In this document: positions 17,869 through 33,955 of the stretch, piece after piece
Position numbering within the stretch: position 1 is the stretch's first letter
How the letters are laid out: every line of letters starts with the position of its first letter
Assembly (NCBI GenBank): GCA_963678705.1
Contig: OY783209.1
Location: 10,540,001-10,604,000 of the forward strand
DNA from: Panorpa germanica
Lineage: Eukaryota; Arthropoda; Insecta; Mecoptera; Panorpidae
DNA length: 64,000 nucleotides
Reading direction: 5' to 3'
Made by a program: the position numbers and the translations under genes
Notes under the pieces: model-generated
Told to the model about the DNA's origin: nothing
Databases searched by the model: none
Seen by the model: only the letters and a program-made list of their open reading frames with translations

Positions 17869-18708
17869 TTCTATCACTTCAGAAATATTAATAAATATTG
17901 AGATGTTGTAATAAAATCATGCACTCAGTTTACATTTTATATAAGAAGTGTTTATGATTTGTAAAACTTTATTTAAAATAAACCAAAAGAAGATTAAATT
18001 AATCTTCTCACAATCATAATTTCAGTGAGTAACTTATTTAAACCTTTCTCTCACTGCTGCCATCCAAACAAATTGAAATAATATTAAATTTCTCGATGTA
18101 CGTTACTTGCTCTTAAGAAATACTTCTAACATTAGCTTTATGTGTGAATTTTTTACATTGGAGATTTTAGGGAAAATAAAAACATGTTTGGTTTGAACAA
18201 TATAATATGATACATAATATAAAATAATTATTTATAATCTATTTGTATGATTATTTATTATAAAAGTTTTTTAAAAAATCATAACAATACGTAATTAGGT
18301 TAGCGAAATAAATTTGTAATGCACAAGTTTCATTAATTAATCTTTTCTATAAAATAAAAGTAAATGCGATTCTAATTTATGTTTATCATCTTGAAGAATA
18401 ATTGTTAGTACAGTTTGTTTAAGAAAATGTCACAATAATTTGCTGGAATGAGAACAGTCAAATTCGATTCAAGTTCTTCTTACAAATATGTAAGAAGAAC
18501 TTAGTTTCAAGCAAAACATTTCGCAAATACTTCAATTTTTCAAACAATTCCGAAATTAACTTATTTAAAAAGAAACATATGACCTTACTATAATGAGAAG
18601 TTGTTGTAATGAATTAATAAAACTACTTAGTTCTACAGAGTCTTATTAGTAGTTAACATTTTGAATATTGTTATAATACTTTTGCATTAATCTTTGGGAT
18701 ATAAAACT
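17869..18708. other. convergent spacer Ufd1/ARPC4 with a perfect hairpin
   Basis: AT-rich 3' flanks of two convergent genes. AATAAA-type signals lie just after the Ufd1 stop (about 17890-17980). Near the middle, 18471-18502, a 14-bp perfect inverted repeat with a 4-nt loop stands out. Nothing coding is seen. Confidence 0.5.
18471..18502. repeat. 14-bp stem, 4-nt loop inverted repeat
   Basis: AAGTTCTTCTTACA, loop AATA, then TGTAAGAAGAACTT: a perfect stem between two convergent genes. The stem is too short for an ordinary microRNA hairpin. It may simply be a remnant of a mobile-element end or an RNA structure in one of the 3'UTRs. Confidence 0.6.
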
Positions 18709-19215
18709 TTAAAATCTTTTAAGGAACTCTTCAGAACAGATACGTGCCCGAGCATTTACAGCAAGTTTCATTTCACTGATTTCCTTATCAATTTCTTCCA
18801 TAAAATTAATAACAAAGTCAACTAGTTTATGCTTGTACATTTGTTCTGTGTGACAGTTTGTTATTAAGAAACTGATATCATATCCTTCAATAGGTTTCCT
18901 TCTCAATACAATAAAATTCTCAGCACGCATCATCATAAAACGCATAAATTTGTGACAGAGTATTTTCTCAATTTCATCAGCTTGTTTCACTGCGATACTT
19001 ATACGAACTGAGTTTACAGATGTTTCAATAAGAACTTTTTCCTTTTCATTTCTGGATATTACAACTGGCGTCAGCAATAGTTCTTTGCTAGTTCTAACCT
19101 CAACTTCTGGCTTATTGTGTCGCTCAACAACTTGCGAGGAAAAATTATCTAAACACATCGCTGCTGTTAGAGTATGTCTAACAGCAGTTAAATAAGGTCG
19201 AAGAGTTGCAGCCAT
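18709..19215 (-). CDS. Arpc4: ARPC4, Arp2/3 complex 20-kDa subunit
   Basis: A core structural subunit of the Arp2/3 complex, which nucleates branched actin filaments; ARPC4 and ARPC2 form its central backbone. A single uninterrupted frame of 168 residues starting [17 protein letters not shown], the exact length of animal ARPC4. Near-identical landmarks include [69 protein letters not shown] and [16 protein letters not shown] chose the ATG at 19215 because the upstream in-frame extension begins with a non-ATG codon and is not in the family. It lies head to head with PHF12 and convergent with Ufd1. An intron in the 5'UTR cannot be excluded. Confidence 0.97.
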   Translation of the reverse strand: MAATLRPYLTAVRHTLTAAMCLDNFSSQVVERHNKPEVEVRTSKELLLTPVVISRNEKEKVLIETSVNSVRISIAVKQADEIEKILCHKFMRFMMMRAENFIVLRRKPIEGYDISFLITNCHTEQMYKHKLVDFVINFMEEIDKEISEMKLAVNARARICSEEFLKRF

Positions 19216-19663
19216 CGTCAATTTTATTATTTATTGGAAAACTTCAAAAACTTTAGCTTTGATAACAATTCAAATAACCACACCTTTGACAGCCTAGTTT
19301 TACTTATCACTTATGAATGTTATGAATCATTAAAATTTTCTTGGTAGCGGGTAGCAGTTGATAGTTTTATTTGACATTTGACTTTAAGAGCCATCTAGCT
19401 TAAGGTGGAGAAAGTTAGTGACAAGGAAAGTGTGTGTGCAAGTTTTTTAGCATGCAAAAGTTGGTTACTTGTCAAACACATTACAATGTAAAGTTTAAAA
19501 GATAATGTTTAATTTAATAAATAGCTTTTGCTTTATATTTTATTATGAATATATTTATAAGTTATATTTAAAATTTAGAAACAATAGTGTAGCCAATTTA
19601 TATCTTACTTAGCTATAATTAAAATTTATTATAACCTCATTTTTGTCTATAATTTATTTGAAA
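19216..19663. promoter_or_regulatory. ARPC4/PHF12 bidirectional promoter
   Basis: A 448-bp spacer between divergent start codons. TTTGACA occurs at about 19285 and 19371, GTGACAAGG near 19418 and CTTGTCAAAC near 19469, the same TGACA/TGTCA words as in the other two gene-pair spacers. No TATA box is evident for either gene. Confidence 0.5.
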
Positions 19664-23195
<3,532 letters not shown>

Positions 23196-23728
23196 TTTCC
23201 AACAATTAATGTAGAATAAATAATGACATTAAAAATCACACTCGGTTTTGTTAGGTACAAACGATGACAATCTATATCGTTGTAATATAGTTTGTTTTGT
23301 CAGTATATTTTAATTAATATAATTTTTTACGCAAAATTTATTTAAATAATAATGTAATTTTCTTTTAATTTTCGAGATCAAGTTCTCAGATATCAAATTT
23401 GGAACGGTGTATCATTGATTTTAATATAAGTATTACTACATTATTAGTAATTGTATTTGTATATTTAGTCTAATTAGTATATATATTTAAAAGATGCTAC
23501 ATCCAGAGATAATAGCTACATCGTGTTCAATATATATATTTATGGTTGTGTGATATATTTTTGAATAAAAATTAATTGTTTAATATTTTTTAAAAAAAGT
23601 ATCCTTATTTATATAAATTTATATACACTTCTTTATACATTTATAATACTTACAACAATATGAGTAGTATTTTTGTAACAATTATTTTCATTAAAGAAAA
23701 AATATACAGGTATACCTGTACGTACATA
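23196..23728. other. PHF12 3' flank up to the first mariner
   Basis: No gene. A poly(A) signal AATAAA lies near 23215. From 23688 to the mariner end the sequence is shared base for base with 25112-25152, beside the second mariner. It includes the 16-bp palindrome TACAGGTATACCTGTA at 23705-23720. Confidence 0.6.
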
Positions 23729-25057
23729 TCACATCACTCAATAAGTTCGTGGGATGGCTCACAAAACAACAACTTTGGGCTAAATTCGAGTTTATTCATC
23801 TACATAGCCTCCTTCTAGAGTGATACAATCATTCCAACGCTTCTCTAACATTTCTATGCCTTTCTTATAAAACGATTTGTCCAACCCTTCAAAATACGCT
23901 TCAGTTCCGGCGATCACTTCTTCATTGGAGCAATATCTTTTTCCGGCGAGCTTTTTTTTGAGATTCGGAAACAGGTAATAGTCGCTCGGGGCTAAATCTG
24001 GAGAATAAAAATCTGGTGGATGCGGAAGCAATTCGTAGTGTAATTCGTGAAATTTTGCCATTATTGCTTTCGAATTGTGACACGGCATATTGTTTTGATG
24101 AAATAGCACTTTTTTATTCTTCATTTGGGGCCGTTTTTCCGCGATTTCTTCCTCCAAGCGCACTAATAATGCTATGTAATATTCACTATTGATCGTTTTT
24201 CCCATTTCAAGATAGTCGATGAATATTATACCATGTGCATCCCAAAATACGGACGCCATAATCTTCCCAGCCGACTTTTGCGTTCTTAGTCGTTTTGTAG
24301 GACTTTCGTCGGTTGCTGTCATCTTTGATTCTGGACTGTAGTGATGAATCCATATTTTATCCATTGTCACATATCGTATGAAAAAATCCTCTTCACTTCG
24401 CCTAAACAACTCCAAACAGCGCTCTGAAACTTCAACACGTTCTCGTTTTTGGTCAACAGTAAGCAAACGCGGCACCCACTTTGAACAGAGCTTTCTCATA
24501 GTCAAATGCTCATGCAATATAAAGCCAACACGTTCTTTTGATATCTTTACGATGTCAGCTAACTCACGCAACTTCACTTTTTGATCATTCAAAACAATTT
24601 TGTGGATTTTTTTTATGTTTTCTGGTGTTACCGCCTCATTTGGACGTCCACTGCGTTCTGCATCATCGGTGTCTCTACGACCACGTTTGAAGTCAGCAAA
24701 CCAACGTTGTATTGTTGTTTTTGATGGAGCGGAGTCCCCATAACACTTTTCAAGCCATTGCTTCGCTTGAACGGTATTTTTTCCCATTAAGAAGCAGTGT
24801 AAAATTAAAACACGAAATTGTTTTTGATCCATTGTATCCATAACAAAAGTAGCGTCACTCTTAGCACAATAACTCACAAACTACTGCAGGGTACCCTTCA
24901 GTACCCTTACTTAGTGTCACAAACCCTTAGTGTACAATTCATCAATGTCGCTTTAGGCGCCATAAGTCGCCATTTTTGGAATAGTGAACTAAGATACTCG
25001 GCGACTCAACATTTGAAGGGAAAGAAGGGTGAAGGGAGTGCACTGAACTAAAGTTCA
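23729..25057 (-). mobile_element. mariner element copy 1, mosaic, right end not recognised
   Basis: A mariner DNA transposon read on the minus strand. The left end starts TCACATCACTCAATAAGTTC after a TA dinucleotide (23727-23728). The right terminal repeat seen in copy 2 cannot be found here; the given end is only the point where a 55-bp host-derived segment begins. The left 740 bp (to about 24425) match copy 2 at roughly 97 percent; the remainder matches far less, about 70 percent or lower. The element is therefore a recombinant or has been partly overwritten by gene conversion. Confidence 0.75.
23792..24832 (-). CDS. mariner transposase, copy 1, catalytic Asp replaced by Asn
   Basis: An open 346-codon mariner transposase from MDQKQFRVLILHCFLMGKNT; a second ATG three codons upstream is also possible. 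It has the N-terminal paired helix-turn-helix region, the linker WVPRLLTVDQK, and the catalytic domain with the first Asp in VTMDKIWIHHY. The second block reads FHQNNMPCH, where mariners have HQDN, so the second catalytic aspartate is asparagine and the enzyme should be dead. The third is SPDLAPSDYYLFP. Two extra residues (DF in HPPDFYSPD) make the spacing 36 rather than the usual 34. The frame is otherwise uninterrupted, so the inactivation is probably recent. Confidence 0.93.
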   Translation of the reverse strand: MDQKQFRVLILHCFLMGKNTVQAKQWLEKCYGDSAPSKTTIQRWFADFKRGRRDTDDAERSGRPNEAVTPENIKKIHKIVLNDQKVKLRELADIVKISKERVGFILHEHLTMRKLCSKWVPRLLTVDQKRERVEVSERCLELFRRSEEDFFIRYVTMDKIWIHHYSPESKMTATDESPTKRLRTQKSAGKIMASVFWDAHGIIFIDYLEMGKTINSEYYIALLVRLEEEIAEKRPQMKNKKVLFHQNNMPCHNSKAIMAKFHELHYELLPHPPDFYSPDLAPSDYYLFPNLKKKLAGKRYCSNEEVIAGTEAYFEGLDKSFYKKGIEMLEKRWNDCITLEGGYVDE

Positions 25058-25112
25058 ATAATAATACAATTAAATTTTATTATTTTTATTATTAGTATAT
25101 TTTCCGTTTTCT
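25058..25112. repeat. 55-bp perfect copy of the Rab35 3' region
   Basis: Bases 25058-25112 are identical to 28482-28536, just downstream of the Rab35 stop codon, in the same orientation. The segment ends exactly where the block shared by the two mariners starts (25112/25113). This looks like filler DNA copied during repair of a break, or a patch left by template switching. Confidence 0.85.
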
Positions 25113-25152
25113 CATTAAAGAAAAAATATACAGGTATACCTGTACGTACATA

Positions 25153-26454
25153 TCACATCACTCAATAAGTTCGTGGGATGGCTCACAAAACAACAACTTT
25201 GGGCTAAATTCTAATTTATTCATCTACATAGCCTCCTTCTAGAGTGATACAATCATTCCAACGCTTCTCTAACATTTCTATGCCTTTCTTATAAAACGAT
25301 TTGTCCAACCCTTCAAAATACGTTTCAGTTCCGGCGATCACTTCTTCATTGGAGCAATATCTCTTTCCGGCGAGCATTTTTTTGAGATTCGGAAACAGGT
25401 AATAGTCGCTCGGGGCTAAATCTGGAGAATAAAAATCTGGTGGATGCGGAAGCAATTCGTAGTGTAATTCGTGAAATTTTGCCATTATTGCTTTCGAATT
25501 ATGACACGGCATATTGTCTTGGTGAAATAGCACTTTTATATTCTTCATTTGGGGCCGTTTTTCCGCGATTTCTTTCTTCAAGCGCACTAATAATGCTATG
25601 TAATATTCACTATTGATCGTTTTTCCCTTTTCAAGATAGTCGATGAATATTATACCATGTGCATCCCAAAATACGGACGCCATAATCTTCCCAGCAGACT
25701 TTTGCGTTCTTAGGCGCTTTGGAGGACTTTCGTCGGTTGCTGTCACCTTTGATTCTGGACTGTAGTGATGAATCCATATTTTATCCATTGTCACATATCG
25801 CATGAAAAAATCCTCTTCACTTCGCCTAAACAACTCCAAACAGCGCTCCGAATCCTCAACACGTTGTTGTTTTTGGTCATCAGTAAGCAAATGCGGTACC
25901 CACGTTGAACAGAGCTTTCTCATGGACAAAGCTTTATGCAAAATAGTGAATACACTGCCTTCAGATATGTTTAAGGTGTCAGCTATCTCACACAACTTTA
26001 CTTTACGGTCTTCCAAAACGATTTCGTGCACTTTTTGTATGTTTTCTGGAACAACTGCCGAATTTGGGCGTCCAGAGCGTTCAGCATCATCGGTATTAGT
26101 ACGGCCGCGTTTAAAATTAACAAACCACTTCTCTACCATTTGTCTTGATGGAGCATAACCCGGATAACATTTGTCAAGCCATTGTTTTGTTTGAACGGTA
26201 TTTTTTCCCATTAAAAAGCAGTGCTTTATCAAAACACGAAATTCAGATTTTTCCATTGTTTTGAAAATTACAAAAGTAGCATCTCTAAAATCACTGTAAC
26301 TCGTAAACTAATCTGTACATCTGTACGGTCGGAATGTCATGAACTTTTGACATGTTTTGACACATATCGTTTGAAGGTTGGTACTATCTGAATATCATAT
26401 GCATTTGTCAACAGTCAATCCAACGAACTCAAACGAACTTATTGATTGGTGTCG
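25153..26454 (-). mobile_element. mariner element copy 2, full length
   Basis: A 1,302-bp mariner with both terminal inverted repeats. Left: TA then TCACATCACTCAATAAGTTC (25153 on). Right, reverse-complemented: TA then CGACACCAATCAATAAGTTC (26454 inwards). The core TCAATAAGTTCGT is shared. TA target duplications stand at 25151-25152 and 26455-26456. The host flank left of it (25112-25152) is the same as the flank of copy 1, so the two copies are not simply two independent insertions. Confidence 0.9.
25216..26256 (-). CDS. mariner transposase, copy 2, catalytic residues intact
   Basis: 346 residues, MEKSEFRVLIKHCFLMGKNT to the C-terminal LEGGYVDE. The catalytic aspartates are present in VTMDKIWIHHY, FHQDNMPCH and SPDLAPSDYYLFP. 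The last two are separated by 36 residues because of the extra DF in HPPDFYSPD. No stop or frameshift interrupts the frame, and both terminal repeats remain. The DNA-binding N-terminal third differs strongly from copy 1, while the catalytic two thirds are almost the same. It may encode a working transposase, though terminal-repeat mismatches and the unusual spacing leave this open. Confidence 0.93.
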   Translation of the reverse strand: MEKSEFRVLIKHCFLMGKNTVQTKQWLDKCYPGYAPSRQMVEKWFVNFKRGRTNTDDAERSGRPNSAVVPENIQKVHEIVLEDRKVKLCEIADTLNISEGSVFTILHKALSMRKLCSTWVPHLLTDDQKQQRVEDSERCLELFRRSEEDFFMRYVTMDKIWIHHYSPESKVTATDESPPKRLRTQKSAGKIMASVFWDAHGIIFIDYLEKGKTINSEYYIALLVRLKKEIAEKRPQMKNIKVLFHQDNMPCHNSKAIMAKFHELHYELLPHPPDFYSPDLAPSDYYLFPNLKKMLAGKRYCSNEEVIAGTETYFEGLDKSFYKKGIEMLEKRWNDCITLEGGYVDE

Positions 26455-26456
26455 TA

Positions 26457-28552
26457 ATTGGGTTGCTGAAAATCTTGCTCAAAATCTCAAATATTTAATT
26501 CGCAATACTGTAAAAGATATTAACGATTGAAACAGTCATTTTTTCCCCTTTCAATGCTAAAAATTTACAAAAAATACTTTACTTAAACCACATTGCTTCC
26601 TCACCTTCTTCCCCACTATCGTTTGCCAACTTTTACCATCACTGTTAAACAAGAGAAGTGCAAAAGAGATGCAGTATTGAACGTTAAAGCTATAACAGCT
26701 GTTGAATCGACCCATAATGTTTCAAAATAATGTGATATAAAACGAAAAATAAATAACATTACTTATTATATTCCTTTTAGTTCGTAACATCATCAACTAC
26801 TACAATATCAACCTAAAACGGTTTTTATCCGTTCATTTTTGGATATTTAATAAATTAAAAACGACAATATACGTTTATTAACCAATATTTCAATAAAGAA
26901 TTGAATTGCCACAAATTGTTTATTTTGCCACTGATACTTACATTTCTTTTGTCTGAAGTAAATTATTTAATATTAGAATTAAATATTTGTAAACGTTTGT
27001 AACATTTATTAGGAAGCATTTTATTTAATTTTAATAAAATTAATATAAATCATACGTATAACTTAATAATAGACAAATAAGACTAAGAAAAAAAAACATG
27101 TTAACTTAATAATTGGTAGAATTAATGTTGAAGAATGTAATGCCTAATGGCAAAAACGTTACACAAATACAATACAATACAATATAAATCATCAGTAATG
27201 ATTAACAAGTCTTAAAAGGTTTATACATTTATTGTTCACAGATATTCATCACACTAGAGCAATGTTTTTTATTTTAATTATTAAATAATTAAAAATTTCT
27301 TTTGGCAAGTATACTTTTAATAGAAATAATTAATCATTTATTTTAGGAATAATTTGTTTCATTTAAGTAAAAGCGATATATACATTTTCGCCAAATTAAT
27401 AGTAACGATATTTTGTGTTGATACATATAGTATAGTATGAATACATACATAGAAATTAATTATATCAAAATTGATTATGCATATCATAGTATTTTTATTT
27501 TATTAAAATACATCTTAATTACAATTATGAATTATTTGGTTTTTCGAAATCTTAATTTATAACAATTTTGACTAAAAATGATCATGCACTGAATTATTAA
27601 AATTTACAGTAATTAAAAATATATTTTAAACTAAAAATAATCAAATAACAAATTGATTTTCCAAAATGTTTTATATAATAAATAACATAAAAATACATAA
27701 AATAATCATTCAAAACTCTTTTATATTTTACAAAGAATATGTTCTTATATATTTATTTTATGATAAAATTTAACAACAGACTGAAAATTACGTACGCCTA
27801 ATTAACAACACCACTAAATCATATGTTAATAGGTAAATATTTTAACTATAGTTTGTGGTCCCTAGAAAAATTCATTCTAATCTACATTGTTATTAGTATT
27901 TGAACTTCCGACATAAGAATTGATATTCCTATTAATTATTTCCTTATTATTTGAGCTTCCGTCATTTATTTTTTAAATGGCTTATTTTAATTGTAAAAAA
28001 ATATGAATTGATCGCACATATTTAAATAATTATATGTGTACCTCCACTGGGAAATATTGTGAAAAAATGAAATTAATTGTATAAGTATTATTTATTTGTA
28101 CTTGTAAATATATCATTTGTTGCATATGTATTTAAATTAATTTTATGAAAATTATAATGTATATAAATTTAGTTTAAAATGCATTCATTATTTAAATTGA
28201 AAATTGGATATATTATTTGTAAAAATACTAATCTAATATATTGCACAGCAAAGTAACATACATGTTCCTTTTAAACACGATTAACTATACCATGTAGTTT
28301 TAAGATATGCAGAATTCCCAAATTTATTTATTTTTCTATTAAAACCACTAATTTATTCCAAATTTGAACACAATATGTGGGTTCTTTAATGATATGATTT
28401 AGTAGTTTCGTTAATTGATATATTTTTAAAATCAGTTTGTGCAAATAAAAAAATGATTTATTTTTATCGTTATTCTAATGTATAATAATACAATTAAATT
28501 TTATTATTTTTATTATTAGTATATTTTCCGTTTTCTATTTTCTTTAGATATG
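26457..28552. other. AT-rich spacer left of Rab35
   Basis: About 2.1 kb with no gene-like frame. It probably contains the distal 3'UTR of Rab35 (minus strand). A short ACAAT/ATACA-rich microsatellite lies near 27160-27190. The last 70 bp include the segment 28482-28536 that is copied between the mariners. Confidence 0.5.
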
Positions 28553-29974
<1,422 letters not shown>

Positions 29975-30361
29975 TTTTTGGAAAGTTTAAACAATAAAGT
30001 ATCTGTATAGAAATCATTAACTAATTATATATAATAAATTGTATAATAAAAAAATACTCATTTGACAGTTTTTAACACTAGAAAACTGTCATTTAGACAC
30101 CCTGCTCACGAGTTTGCGTCATACAAGCGCCATTCTTAACAAAATATAAATTTTAGTTCAGCGGTTCCAAAATGTCCATGGAAATGACATTAATGTTTTG
30201 ACAGTCATTTTTGACAAATGGAGGGAATCAAAAGGTCTATTGTTTATCTGTCATTCACTGTAATTTTACAAATTAATTTTGGGGATTTCTAACTGCTCTA
30301 TTGTCAAGAATTTGTATGTGATTGATTATCTCTTGCTAATTGTTACTTATTATTAAAAACA
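29975..30361. promoter_or_regulatory. Rab35/COMMD5 bidirectional promoter with TGACA cluster
   Basis: A 387-bp spacer between divergent start codons. About seven TGACA/TGTCA words occur, five of them between about 30060 and 30220 (TTTGACAGTT, ACTGTCATTT, AATGACATT, TTTGACAGTC, TTTGACAAAT), with two more near 30250 and 30302. This is the same word as in the NIPSNAP/Ufd1 and ARPC4/PHF12 spacers. Confidence 0.55.
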
Positions 30362-31180
30362 ATGTCAAGGTTTCAACTGCAATTGCATCAAAATTTGGGA
30401 AGTGCTATACAAACAATACCTAAATTATCCAAAATTGTAATTAAGCCATTAATTAAGTGTATGTATATGTATAATAAATATGTTTCGTTTAATTGATTCA
30501 ACAATAACAACTGTTGTTTATAACAGTGGCTGTAGAAGCAATAGAAGGTGCATCACTTACTTATGAAGATTTTCAACGAGTTGAAGCCAGAGTTGGAGAA
30601 TATAAAGATCTCCCTGATTTATATGCAATAGTTTTAATTGTAATGCAATCATATTTAAGAATTCCTAAGGGTTCAATAAAATCTGAAGAATTTACTGAAT
30701 GTTTAAATGAATTAAGGTAAATTGAAACGTTTATTTAAAGAAAGAATTACGCTAGGTTACAAACACACTTTTATTTTATTTAGATTTCCAGCGGAATGTA
30801 TAGAAGTTTTAACGACAGTGTTATTTGGCCCATATAGTGATGATTTAGCTTTACGATATGTTACAGCACCAGGGTCTGTACCGGAAGCTACATCTATTTT
30901 ATGGAAGATAGATATATCATTAGCTCATAGGTAAACCATTATAAGAATCAGTCCTATATATAAAACACTGTTCCAAATTTGTAACAAGTTGTAATATTTT
31001 TTCAGTGCTATTGCCCGTTTGGTTCAACCAACAATTATATTTCACATAACTCTGAGTACTGGGGAAGTCAAAACGTTTAAAGCTTCAATTGCAAAGTTTC
31101 ATAAGCTTCGCCATAGTGTTGCTACAATTCTGAAGGAAATGAGAGCTTTGCAAAATAGAAACGTTCTGAAACATTTTTAA
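30362..31180 (+). CDS. COMMD5: COMM domain-containing protein 5 (COMMD5)
   Basis: A subunit of the COMMD/CCC (Commander) complex that supports endosome-to-surface recycling and NF-kB control. Four exons: 30362-30458, 30527-30716, 30784-30930, 31006-31180. Total 609 nt, 202 residues. The helical N-terminal part carries YEDFQRVEARVG and LRIPKGSIKSEEFTECLNEL, then FPAECIEVLTTVLFG. The C-terminal COMM domain (about 130-200) reads ILWKIDISLAHSAIARLVQP, then FHITLSTGEVKTFKASIAKF and KLRHSVATILKEMRAL. The PxxxxxxLxxVxFG spacer and the HKLRHSVA motif point to COMMD5 rather than another paralogue. Confidence 0.9.
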
Positions 31181-31690
31181 TAACTTTTTTATCGTATTAA
31201 GGCTAAATTTATATGAATTTATATCTAATAAGAATACTTCTGCTAAAATTGAAATATTTATAAATATTTCATAGAAACAAGCATACATATTTAAAAAAAA
31301 GAACTTATTCCAGATATTAAGATTATGGTAGCCATAACTAGTAGCCATATATGTAGATAATATAAAGAAAGTGATGTATAAAATACGAAATGTATAAAAT
31401 TAAAAGTTTCTAAAAATATGTGGTCCAAATTTAAAATTTAAACTTTTAAAAGCAAATGAAAAGCAAAAGCAAAAAAAAAAAGAACTGGTTCAGATATTAA
31501 AAATGAAAATATTTATTACCATTAAATAAAGTTTTATTAAAAAACATCTATGTTATGTAGCAATGCGTACACTCCAATAAAACAACAATTATATATAATA
31601 TTGTAATCTTACTATTTAATAATTGAGTATTTAACACTTTACTAGCGGAGCGCAAAGTGTTAATTTGATAATAAATAACTATGCTAACAG
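31181..31690. other. convergent spacer COMMD5 / trypsin 1
   Basis: The 3' flanks of two convergent genes, AT-rich, with an A-rich run near 31470. No gene or transposon end seen. Confidence 0.5.
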
Positions 31691-33181
<1,491 letters not shown>

Positions 33182-33229
33182 GATGTCTTATTAATAAATG
33201 AACTAACAATTTTTACACCTATACTTCCT

Positions 33230-33238
33230 CTTTATATA
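33230..33238 (-). promoter_or_regulatory. TATA box of trypsin 1
   Basis: TATATAAAG on the minus strand, 49-57 bp before the start codon, the expected place for a highly expressed gut protease with a short leader. Confidence 0.6.
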
Positions 33239-33582
33239 GTTAAAACAAATCATGAATTACACCATGTTTATTAATAAATGCTTGTTATCAAGAAATCTTG
33301 CCAACTCTTATGCTGAATGGGTTTTGCCATCGTGAATCAAAGGACGATAAGTAGATAATACAGAAAAACAAATAACCCATATGCCGCTTAAAGATTGTAT
33401 CATATTATCGATCTGATTTTGTAATATTATAGGATGTAGATTGTGGAAAACAATAAGTACCTATTAAATTAGGCTAGTTTCTATGTTAAAATAATGTACT
33501 AATATACAGAGATGTGCACAAATGCTTTTCAAAAGCATTTAAATACAAAATGCAAATATCTCGTTATTTTCCTATTTAAAAT

Positions 33583-33901
33583 TGTTGAAGCAGATATTAA
33601 ATGCGCAGTTTTATATAAAATATTTTATTAATTAATAAGTCCTCAGACTAAAATTATACATAATGTCCTCAGACAAAAATTACTTAAAGACTAACATTTC
33701 TCTCCTAATTCAAATACAAGTTATTTCAGTTATATTCAAATAGGCAAAAACAAAATAAAACCAGTTCACTGCAGCTACAATGAAACAACAACCTTGAATG
33801 TCTTAAAAGAAATATAACAATAGGCTATTATTTTATATAAACAAAAACAAAACAAGTTTTAAGTAATTTAATTTAAGAATGAATGTCTTGTAATTCCAAC
33901 A
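33583..33901 (-). repeat. Copia-type LTR, left copy (3' LTR)
   Basis: 319 bp, TGTTG...CAACA. Identical by eye to 42662-42980. In element orientation it is the 3' LTR; a purine run (GAGGGGGTG on the minus strand) abuts it as a polypurine tract. Confidence 0.93.
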
Positions 33902-33955
33902 CACCCCCTCAAGACATTCATTTCAACAATTTAAATAATTTGAAGTCCCAATCCT

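Noticed and set aside
24878-25057. Right terminal repeat of mariner copy 1
   Set aside because: No match to the CGACACCAATCAATAAGTTC end could be found. GAACTAAAGTTC near 25045 is only a short palindrome.
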